64,000 bases of DNA, from positions 98,173,565 through 98,237,564 of the forward strand of contig CM050451.1 in assembly GCA_027563935.2 (NCBI GenBank), given 5' to 3'. Positions 55,300-64,000 of the stretch are shown here, one piece after another (position 1 is the first letter of the stretch; each line of letters starts with the position of its first letter). The notes below the pieces were generated by a model, which saw only the letters and a program-made list of their open reading frames with translations, was not told the DNA's origin and made no database searches. Position numbers and translations under genes: made by a program. Source of the stretch: Costus lasius. Lineage: Eukaryota; Streptophyta; Magnoliopsida; Zingiberales; Costaceae.

Positions 55300-56898
55300 A
55301 GGAGAACTTGTATAGAAAGGGGATAGTTTATCACCTAATTGAGAGTCAGAAATTCGCAACTGTTAAAGTCCAAGTCTTGATCCTCAGCACTCGCCGGTAG
55401 TCTCTTGCCGTGTCGCTGCAGAGAGGGAATTCGCATGCAAGTAGAGGAAACCTAGCTTCGCTTGCTGGGATTAGTGTTAAAAGAGCCAAACCCGGAGTCT
55501 ATATCAAACTCAAATAACACCCAATCCAACTCTACGCTAAACTCTAGTTTTGGGCGTGGTAAATAATAACCCGGATTTGAACAAAAGACAGATCCACACC
55601 CGGTCCTGCTCATTACGGCAGCCCTACTCGCTAGGGCAGGTCCAATGCTGACAAACTGATTAGGTCCTAACCCGAACCCTATTACAGCTTGTTTTTCCCT
55701 TTGTGCTGCATGAACTGAGCAGTGAAGTCTTGCCGCAAGTTGAGTAGCAGCACCCCGCCGCACCCACTGTTGACAATTCTTGCCTCGACACCCTTTCTAA
55801 TACCATCTCGCTCGATCCTCTTCTGCCATCTCTCAAGAGGTGGGTTTTCGATCGAAGCATGGTGCAACAGCTGGAAGTCTTGAATGCTCTAGACGCAGTG
55901 GTAGCACTTTATGGCGACAGGCATGGCCTTCTTCACTGATACATCTCTTGTGCATATCCCTCTTTGCAAAGCTCCACAGCCGGAGATGAGAGCCTATTGG
56001 CACCTTATCCCTTCTCCCTGTCACCAGCAACCTACTATAACCACTCTGCCTCATCGCTAAACTCAGACTTGACGGTGTCCAGATCGGATCAAACCCAGGG
56101 TTAAAAACCCTGCCCGACTCAGCTAGGATTGTGTTCTGCTCTGCCTCGTTGCCCGACCTAGATACAAAGAATCTGATTTAATCAAACCCAATCTGATATA
56201 TTACCCAATACCATCTGATGTTACAATGAAAACGTGCAGTGGGCAACCACATCCAATACAGTCTTAGTTCAGTTTGATTTGAACCAAATCAATTTGACAT
56301 GAACTAATCCAAATTGATGTGATCTGATCTATGTCAACTCAATCCATCCTTTATAGTGAAAGGATCAACCTAACTCAATCAGATTAGATCCAATTTAGGT
56401 ACAAATCAGATTTAAATCCAATTCTGCTTCGACGATGTGCAACTGCAATCTCTGCTTCAAACCTAAACCCCATAGTGGGTTGCTATAGTGACACCCAATT
56501 TCTAATGGCTTGGTCAGGCATTGCAGTCTAGTTCAATCTCAGCAGACCCAAATGTTGCTTACCAGGTTTAGTCCAAGTTTTGTTGGATCAAAGATATTTC
56601 TGACAGCAATCAGTTTGGTCCAACCCATATCCAAGTCTAATAACCTACCCATCTGCCTAAATGCCAATCCATAGCAAGCAACGGTAAAATGAAGAAATAG
56701 AGAAATATAAAAATAGAGAGAAAATGAGAGAATATATGAAAACGAGAGAAATAATAATAATAAAAATAAAAAAAATAACAATCATATAATAAGTTTTTTG
56801 ACCTTCCTTAGTGGGATATTTATCCCACTTTATCATTATTTGTTATAGTATGAGCAAGTGTTCTTAGTTATTTGTTATATATAAAAATATTTATATAT

Positions 56899-56900
<2 letters not shown>
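55300..56900. other. Anonymous sequence
   Basis: Moderately G+C-rich to 56090, then repetitive words such as CAAATTGATGTGATCTGATC (56300-56420). Several short open frames exist on the minus strand, but none resembles a known protein. No element ends were secured. Confidence 0.4.
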
Positions 56901-56904
<4 letters not shown>

Positions 56905-56936
<32 letters not shown>

Positions 56937-56960
56937 ATATATATACACATATATATGCTT
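56905..56960. repeat. TA microsatellite with flanking inverted words
   Basis: A (TA)n run is flanked by ACACATATA and TATACACATATA, which makes the tract partly self-complementary. Confidence 0.8.
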
Positions 56961-57160
56961 ATATAGTCGGTACTGACCATAGATTGATAGACTGATATGT
57001 ATCGCCCGTATCACCTAGTAGAGAATGATACTTTAAACCTTGCTTATGTCATGCCCCATACCATCCATAATCTATTGTGTCCCATCCCAAGCCATCTCAT
57101 TCAATCACTATCACATCCTATACCATGCCTCATGAAATCCCATCTCATCCCATACATTCG

Positions 57161-57161
<1 letters not shown>

Positions 57162-57243
<82 letters not shown>
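57162..57243. repeat. (TA)n microsatellite, about 41 units
   Basis: A perfect TA dinucleotide run of about 82 bases. The Ile/Tyr-repeat frame across it is an artefact. Confidence 0.95.
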
Positions 57244-57244
<1 letters not shown>

Positions 57245-59215
57245 TAGAAGCTAGTGGACCAAGCCGCAGCATGGGTCAATATAGTGGGGCAAGAATTTTG
57301 AGAGCACCAATTGAATATTCAAGGCATTCGCTATTAAATTGTTGTTGTTATTGTTATTATCATACGGTACACTATTAAAATTATATGTAAGTTTTTAATA
57401 CTTGAGTATGACATAGTGATATGATAGGCAAAGTTGTTAAAAGATTATTCAAGATCTTAGGATCTTACAATCCTACAACCCAAATTAGCATAAATCACTT
57501 TAAATATACATAGGAACTTAATAAACTAACAAAATGTAGGACCTTTGATCTTAGTTGCAAGTTCTATAGGAGTAATGATTATTTCAATTTAACAAAGATG
57601 ATTAAGTGTCCTGTACCTAGCGGTATATACTACTTTTAAAATCTTTGCCTCAATGAGCCTATCTTCTTACCCTATAATGAACTTGCCTTGATTTAAGTAC
57701 ATTATTATCATATTACCTCATCTATTTATTGCTCAAGATATTGTCGCTCATGATTGGTCAACACCAAAGCCCACAATAACGTTCTTTCACGGTGCAATCA
57801 ATGTGTTCTAGTTTACTTCACTTAAGACTAATATTTAGTTTATTATTATTCAAAGAGTAATAAATACTAAATAATAGATATACACATGAGCTGGTATATT
57901 ACAATTCAATTTAATTTCTATAAAGTTGTTATATTAGTATATTTAAGTTTGAGTTTCATCCGAGTATATAAACATATATGAATTAAAATATTTTTAACCA
58001 TTTGGTGGAATCAATTAATTTTACATCCTAGTCTCATAGTCATTTCATTGTTCCTAGGTATTAATTCAATCTTGACAATCTTGAATGTAGGTATAACATA
58101 GAGAACATGAACTAGTTTTGTAGAGGTAGATACAAACACCTTAAAATGCATCTTCGAACAAGTCTTTCGTTAAAAGGTAAGTGTATTAAAAAGATTAAAT
58201 GTTAAGTTACAAGAGAAATTCTTAAATGTTTTAATATGGTTGTCTATTGTTTGGAACTAAGATGCACCTTATTTTCTTTTATCTTTTTGTTTCTTCTTTT
58301 CAAATTTCAACATTTCAACACACGGAGGTCATAATTAATTAATTATTTTATTTAGAATAGATAAATGCTTGCAATGTTGTCTACATATAGTATAATTACA
58401 TTTTAATCTACTTGAGTTAAATTAGATGATATTATATTGTCATTTGAATTACAAACATATGCATGTAGAACTATCATATTAGATTTTTTTAATCTAGTTA
58501 TGAACTAAGCATTGTTCTATTTACCATGTTTTAGGCTTTTTGTTAACCCCTCAGGGTAGTGTAATCTACTCATCTTGAGATAGTAAGATTTTATCCCAAA
58601 GCCAACATTAACTTAACCCATAGATATGAAGGTGGCACACTATTCATTCCCCAGCAACTCGAGCAGATTGACCACTGCTCCACGCAATAAGGTAAATCAA
58701 CAAGGACAAAGAAGCTAATGGACAAATAGATTAATCTTAACTCATCAAGACAAATTGTAAAATGTCAATTTAAATTAATCTTAACTCATCAAGACAATAA
58801 GAATGCACCTTCAATAAAATACCTGCAGCCACAGCAGCAATTGTTGGCTAATTTTCAATACTAGTAAACAATAAATAGAACAAATACAACTAAGGAAATG
58901 AAGAAACTAATCCTGCAAAATCAGACAAATCATAATGGTGTTTGTGAAATCAATCACACATGACAAAAGAAATAAAAAGTCATACCAACTCATCCCACAA
59001 CATTACTAGCACTGATCCTACAAACTTAATCTAAGAATCTAGAAAGACGTGAAGGGAAAAACAACAGACAATTGTACCAAAATATCTGAAAATGAACTAG
59101 AATAGACAATCTAATTATAGCTATTGATCTATAAGATAAACGAAACAAATCCACCAAAATTAAATAGAAAAAAATTATTACACCCCAAATTATGCATTTT
59201 AATGTCCAGAAGTAT
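57244..59215. other. AT-rich DNA without recognisable features
   Basis: No frame, RNA gene or element boundary that I could support. Confidence 0.45.
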
Positions 59216-59489
59216 TTTTGTACCTTAAGAAAATTTTTATAGAATTATTGGGAATTTTAATGGATTATAATATTTTTGGGTATGTTAGAAAATAAAAAAA
59301 TTATAAATTTTGCTTGGGCTTTGAAGCTCATAACTCACGCACAAGTGTCAGTGTTTGTACCTTAAGAAAATTTTTATAGAATTACTGGGAATTTTAATGG
59401 ATTATAATATTTTTGGGTATGTTAGAAAATAAAAAAATTATAAATTTTGCTTGGGCTTTGAAGCTCATAACTCACGCACAAGTGTCAGG
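59216..59489 (+). repeat. 137-bp tandem duplication
   Basis: Two adjacent copies, offset 137 bp, run from TTTGTACCTTAAGAAAATTT to CTCACGCACAAGTGTCAG. They differ at only a few positions (for example ATTATTGGG versus ATTACTGGG). The near identity indicates a recent duplication. Confidence 0.9.
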
Positions 59490-61320
59490 GTGAGCTGGGC
59501 TGACCAAACACAAAGTGAAGAAAACTGAGAAGCCAAAATTATACCTAGTGTCTCACCGTCTTTATCAAATCGACTCATGGTCATTGCATTCGTGTCTTCT
59601 AACGATGTCATGTGCCACTTAGAGTTCATGCACGACTCGTCCCACTCAAAAGCCCTAGGGCAAGGCATTTAAAGAATAATATCAATTGAAATCATTGCCC
59701 GCTTGTGACATTTTGATCGACACATTTGCCACTCGCTATAGCATGCCCACTACGCGGATAGTTTGCTAGGAGTTATAACGAACGCAGCTGTAGGCAACCA
59801 CAAAGTGAAGCTTCACCAAGCAAACCAGCATTATGCAATATGGTTTACTATGGTCCAACCTGGTTTAGAAATTAGTAATTTTAAACTTCGATAAATGTTA
59901 AATTGCCTCGGTTCAATATCTTAGGCCCATTCAGAATAGATTAAGTTCGGTTCAATATAGTTTGGGTTGAATCGGACCAAAATTAAGTAGTATGCCTTGC
60001 TTAATAGTACAAAGTACAAACCCATTACCATCTACTAGATTAGATCTCTTATTTATTAGATATCAAATTAATATACATGCTTTAAGAAATCAGTAAGTTC
60101 AATGTCCTTGATAACAATACATGGTTAAGAGCCTGCTTGCCGCAGAAGCAGACATGTGGATTCGAGCCCTTGTGCCCAAATATAAGTTGTTTTTCATACA
60201 CAATTATTTTTTATCTTTTCTAACATTTCAAAAATCATGATAATTCATACAAAATTCCAACAATTCCATAATAAATTTCAAAAAATTATAAATAAAGAAG
60301 CAATATTTGCGTGTGAATATGAGTTTAGAGTTAGAAAAGAATTTAGTAACACATCCAAAAATACTTGTCATATAACACGATCATGGGTAGACTAGCAAAC
60401 AACACAACAAAGCCGGTCACTAATATAGCCAAAAATACTAGTGTAAGAAGCATACACATCCAAATAGGCCGAACAATATGTAGTTTATAATTTAGATTAT
60501 GGCATCTATCAACACAAAAGGAAAAGCAATCAAAATAACTTACATGCTAAGTAAAAGAAGAATCATACCAAAGTTGCCCTATATCTGACGCTTTACAAAC
60601 AACCAAGCTCACTGAAACTACAAGCAAACAAACTCATAAGAAAAAGAACAAAATTATACAACTAATCCAAAGCATGGTCGAAAAAGCGAGTTAAATGGAA
60701 TGTAGAAAAATAATAGCAAAAAGAAACCAAGTACAAAATAACAAAATGCACCCAAAATTTTAGAAAGAGAGGTAGGGACATTAATCTAATTAATTGCATC
60801 AATTAGCAAGACAAATACAGCAACTAAAGAATAATAAAGGGAAAAAGTTTTTAAAAAATCACAATCTCCAAGCAAATCCCTGAAAAAGGAGTTAACAGAA
60901 GGTTAACCACAATCTAGTACATATAGGCCAAAGTGGACATTTATACTTAGATGCATAGGTAAATTTATATTCCTGTGTAAAATATATCAATGGATTGAGG
61001 CATCTCATGTGCATTGACATTGAAATGAATAGTATTTCAATGATATATGAATGGCACATCAATAAGGATATGGTCATTGGCACTGAGATTAAATGGTATG
61101 TCAATAAGACATTGATCATTGACATAAAGACAACTATTTATACATAAGGGCATAATCTTTGAGTCTAAAATACGTACTACAACCGTGAGGATATGTATTA
61201 TGATTGTGAATAAATAGTATATCAATAAGGACATGAAAATAGTGATGGAAATAAATGATAAATCCATTAGAACTTAAATAATTGAAAATGCAATGATCCG
61301 GCCCTAGCGAAGCATGAAAT
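59490..61320. other. AT-rich DNA, one tRNA-like segment
   Basis: No supported gene. A degenerate repeat with TCAATAAGGACATG words occupies about 61000-61250. A tRNA-like segment at 60121-60175 is listed separately. Confidence 0.4.
60121..60175 (+). other. tRNA-like (possible SINE head) segment
   Basis: TGGTTAAGAGC resembles a D-arm/A-box. CTGCTT and AAGCAG form a perfect 6-bp stem around a 7-base loop (60133-60151). GGATTCGAGCCC (60158-60169) matches a B-box. There is no acceptor stem or proper anticodon loop, so it is not a functional tRNA; a SINE-like or decayed tRNA origin is possible. Confidence 0.3.
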
Positions 61321-61323
61321 CAC

Positions 61324-62205
61324 TAAATCCGACAGATTAATTGGACAGTAGATTAAGATGTCTCAAGAACATGAAAGAAGCACATCCGAGGGACAAATAA
61401 ACCATGACATGAACTGAACTAATTAACAAACACCGGCAGCAAGTCGGAAAAAATCAAAGCATAGTCAACTGAGCTTAAAAACAACGTCTGCATGCCCTCT
61501 TCCAGAAATCACTAATAGCGTGTTTAGTACGAAGGAAAGGAAGAGGGAATGGATGAAAAGTTAGAAGGAGAACTATAAAATCGTGTTTAGTAGGACGGTT
61601 AGAAATAAGCAAGGAAAAATGGAAGGACAGTGAGAGAGAAAATAGCCCTATTTGCTTTCTGCCCAAATTGGGTGGAAGATCGAATGGAAAGTTGGATTTG
61701 CCCTTTTCATACCTATTTTCACCCTTTTGTTTTTTATGCTTGCTCCCCCTCTCGTACTTTTCTTGCAATCTTCTTCATCATTGTTGTCATCGCTGTTGTC
61801 ATTGCTATCATTGTCATCGCTATCGCCATTGCCATTGTCATCATCATCGCCGTCGTCGCCTCTTCACCGTTGCCTCTCATTTCTCATCGTCGTCATTTCA
61901 CCGTCGCCTCTCATTGTTGTCATCGACATAAAAATAAAAAAAAATAGAGTGTGTTTATCAATCTTTCTAATTTTCTTTCCTTCTAAATAAACACAATGAT
62001 GGAAAATCTTATTATTTTCTTTCTTCGTAATTTCCCTTCTTTCTTCCTTTCTTTTCCTTTTAATTTTCTTTTCCTCCTACTAAACACAGCATAAATCCGA
62101 CACTTTAATTGGACAATAGATCAAGATGTCTCAAGAACATGAAAGAGGGACATCCGAGAGACTATGACATGGGCTGAATTAATTAACAAACACCGGTGTC
62201 AGGAC
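61324..62205 (+). repeat. 189-bp tandem duplication split by a MITE
   Basis: Two units share TAAATCCGAC, then TTAATTGGACA, TAGAT.AAGATGTCTC and AAGAACATGAAAGA, ending in ATTAACAAACACCGG. Unit 1 starts at 61324 and unit 2 at 61513 (its TAA); the MITE sits inside that TAA. Without the MITE the period is 189 bp. Confidence 0.8.
61516..62091. mobile_element. Tourist-like (PIF/Harbinger) MITE, 576 bp
   Basis: The ends are TAGCGTGTTTAGTA and, in reverse complement, TGCTGTGTTTAGTA, flanked by TAA duplications at 61513-61515 and 62092-62094. Unit 1 of the surrounding duplication shows the empty site GAAATCAC-TAA-ATCCGAC, which proves the boundaries. The interior contains a TCATCG/TTGTCAT trinucleotide-rich stretch (61775-61925) and no transposase. 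The open frames through that stretch are repeats, not genes. Confidence 0.88.
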
Positions 62206-62594
62206 ATAGAAAAAATTAGTGGCCTCAAGAAAAGATTTAAAACTACTACGCAAGAGGATCCTTGACGGTCCAAACCCTCTCGCACTCAAAAATACAGAAA
62301 AAAAGAGAGGTTATACACTAATAATAAAAATATAGAAATAAAGAATGAGGATTTGCACTAATAATAATAATAACAATAATTTAATTTTGTCCAATGATCA
62401 AGCCATATTCCTTGAGGAAATTTTTGGATCCAAATTAAATTAATATTCATATCTCGTGATTAGTCAAATATTCATGAGTCAAATCATTAAATATTTAAAA
62501 GTCATTTTTGGGCTGAATACTTATTCTTGATCAAATTAGATGAATATTCAGAAACTACTTTTACAAAATATTCATCAAATTAGAGGGTAATTGT

Positions 62595-62770
62595 TAGGGA
62601 TGTCAATTGGACCCGTTGGGTCCGGGTACCCAACCCGACCCGACCCGACCCGTTTAGGGCGGGTTCGGGTACCAGTTTATATAAACGGGGCGGGGGCAGA
62701 TTAAAGTTTAATAACCCGTGTCGGGTTCGGGTTTACACCTGCGGGTACCCGGTACCCGAACCCAATTAGT
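62595..62770 (+). mobile_element. hAT-like terminal sequence
   Basis: TAGGGATGTCAATTGGACCC followed by dense GACCC/GGGTC words resembles the termini of the hAT element at 29290 (TAGGGCTGTCCATTCGG plus CGGTT words). The matching right end is not seen before 64000. It may be the left end of a longer element that includes the ABIL-like exons, or a stand-alone remnant. Confidence 0.45.
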
Positions 62771-63042
62771 AAAAATAAATAAATAAATTATTATAATAAA
62801 TTAAGTTACAACTTATAACATATAAACTTATACTATTAAGTGATAAACTCACCTTCAGTCCACGGTTTCACGAAATAGAAAACCCTAGCAGCCCTTGAGC
62901 CCTCACGCATCGCCTTCGCCGAATCGCCGCCGCTGTCTGACCCACCTCACGCTTCCTCCGTTGCTCCAAAAGAGAGGCAAACACTAGAGCCAGCATGGAA
63001 CGTTAATAGCCCAACCACCTCCTCTCCCCTTTTTGATCGGCT

Positions 63043-63064
63043 CAGAGAGAGAGAGAGAGAGAGG
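63043..63064 (+). repeat. (GA)n tract upstream of the ABIL-like start codon
   Basis: A GA dinucleotide run ends seven bases before the ATG at 63071. Such tracts are common in plant 5' untranslated regions. Confidence 0.7.
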
Positions 63065-63070
63065 AGTACG

Positions 63071-63629
63071 ATGCAGCAATGGCAGCCGGAGAGCCGCAGC
63101 ACGACCTTCGAAGAGGCCTCAATGAGGAGCAAGACCTTCGTCAAGGCGCTGCAGGTGTTTCCTCCGCTCCTCTTGGTTCCATTGCTTTGCTTCTTCATCG
63201 TCCAGAGAGGAGTTTGCTTTGAGTGTCATTTTTTTATTATTATTTTTCTTTTTTGTTCGATCGTGTTTGGATGCTAGGGTTTTAAATGAACTATTTCGCT
63301 TCTTCTACTGCTTCTCGATGAGTTGTTTTTCTCAGCCAGTCTCCCATCGGATGATTGCTCCAATTTATGCAATTCGAAAAGGTTCATATTTTGTTTGATT
63401 GGTGGAAAGTTTTTCTCCTTTTTTTTCTAACTTGAGCTGTCTTATGGTTATCACTGACTTGTGATGGTGACAAATTATTTGCCTTATCGTGGTTTTCTTT
63501 AATCAACCATGACAATAACGTTTTTTCTTATACTTTCTACGTGCAGGAACTGAAGAACCTAAGACCTCAACTTTACTCTGCTGCCTAGTACTGTGAAAAG
63601 CTTTACCTTCACAATGAGCAGAAACAAAT
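63071..63629 (+). pseudogene. ABIL1-like gene, exons 1 and 2, with an in-frame stop
   Basis: Exon 1 (63071-63154) encodes MQQWQPESRSTTFEEASMRS followed by KTFVKALQ and ends CAG before GTGTTT. Exon 2 (63547-63629) follows TGCAG and encodes ELKNLRPQLYSAA, stop, then YCEKLYLHNEQKQ, ending in AT before GTAATG. This matches the N-terminus of plant Abl-interactor-like proteins (ABIL), subunits of the SCAR/WAVE complex that activates ARP2/3 actin nucleation. The family has AAEYCEKSYLHNEQKQM here, so TAG at 63586 replaces a Glu codon. Intron 1 is 392 bp. Exon 3 is not found in the remaining 371 bp and may lie beyond the edge. A (GA)n leader precedes the ATG, and a hAT-like terminus lies 475 bp upstream. 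It is either a decayed gene or a captured fragment. Confidence 0.7.
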
Positions 63630-64000
63630 GTAATGTTATCTTTCCCAATGAATGCTTCTGACATTTTACTCTGATCCATGATTCTTTCAACGGAGTGTAA
63701 GGTGTAAATTTTGGGTGAACTATCTATGTTTTACTGGTTCGAATGCAAAAGATTTCAGTGTTTGCTTTCTGTTTAGACAAGTTGTAATCTAATACTTCCT
63801 TCCTCGTTTTACACGCATGATGCAGCACCCAAGTTATTAAGCACATAATCCGTAGGGAGATAACTTAGAAGAATTAGATATGATATGCCAATGACATTGA
63901 ACAAAATGGATAACAAAGAAATGACAGCACAGATGTTCTATATGTTCATTCAATTAGTATATAGTTTGAATAAGACATATATAATGAACAAAGTTTAGAT
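63630..64000 (+). other. Downstream of ABIL exon 2, probable intron
   Basis: A/T-rich sequence starting GTAATG, with no recognisable ABIL exon 3 up to the window edge. Confidence 0.4.

Noticed and set aside
57162..57243. Ile/Tyr repeat protein
   Set aside because: It is the translation of a (TA)n microsatellite.
61630..61990. Hydrophobic Ile/Val/Ala- or Ser/Leu-rich open frames in three frames
   Set aside because: They cross a trinucleotide-rich stretch inside a MITE; overlapping frames in all phases indicate simple sequence.

Overview
This is a stretch of plant (angiosperm) nuclear DNA, very probably pericentromeric or otherwise gene-poor. Almost everything recognisable is transposable-element DNA: Ty1/copia and Athila-type Ty3/gypsy retrotransposons, a PIF/Harbinger transposon, hAT and Tourist-like non-autonomous elements, a short TRIM-like retroelement, minisatellites and microsatellites. 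Plant-specific signs are primer-binding sites matching tRNA-iMet and plant tRNA-Asp, introns in the Harbinger genes, and fragments resembling the plant families DUF1685 and ABIL (SCAR/WAVE complex). The sequence alone does not fix the species. I found no complete, undamaged host gene.

Layout. 1-2036: 5' LTR and primer site of a minus-strand Athila-like element that runs off the left edge. 2037-24675: an old PIF/Harbinger element, broken first by an Athila-like LTR (2865-4821) and then by Copia-A (5483-23058, + strand, duplication GTTAT). The 5' LTR of Copia-A is itself split by Copia-B (5782-14883, - strand, duplication GTACA). Copia-A keeps an open gag-pol frame; Copia-B has exactly three nonsense codons. 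24676-26890: AT-rich DNA around a GC-rich, internally duplicated DUF1685-like fragment. 26890-30720: a truncated copia LTR, primer site and leader, split by an 1183-bp hAT element with a perfect 8-bp duplication. 30720-34813: anonymous DNA with a 42-bp minisatellite and a ~75-bp tandem repeat.

34819-47915: a degenerate Athila element on the minus strand, flanked by CATAC. Its 3' LTR was hit by Copia-C, after which a deletion removed the rest of Copia-C and most of that LTR. 47921-51230: AT-rich DNA without recognisable genes. 51236-53511: a TRIM-like element with a 413-bp interior and duplication CTTGG. 53807-54730: a spliced coiled-coil gene or gene relic on the minus strand. 55049-55294: an unidentified short coding relic. 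55300-62590: mostly anonymous AT-rich DNA with TA microsatellites, a 137-bp tandem duplication and a Tourist-like MITE whose empty target site survives in an adjacent repeat unit. 62595-64000: a hAT-like end followed by the first two exons of an ABIL1-like gene, with an in-frame stop in exon 2.

The elements do not form a pathway; the interest is in their stratigraphy and shared cis-structures. By-eye LTR comparison gives about 1% divergence for Copia-A and for Copia-B, and about 5% for the surviving part of the Athila pair, in line with the nesting order. The two signals I find most unusual are a pair of covarying, self-complementary stem-loops in the untranslated leader of all three copia copies, and clusters of palindromic ACGG..CCGT motifs at equivalent places in Athila LTRs.
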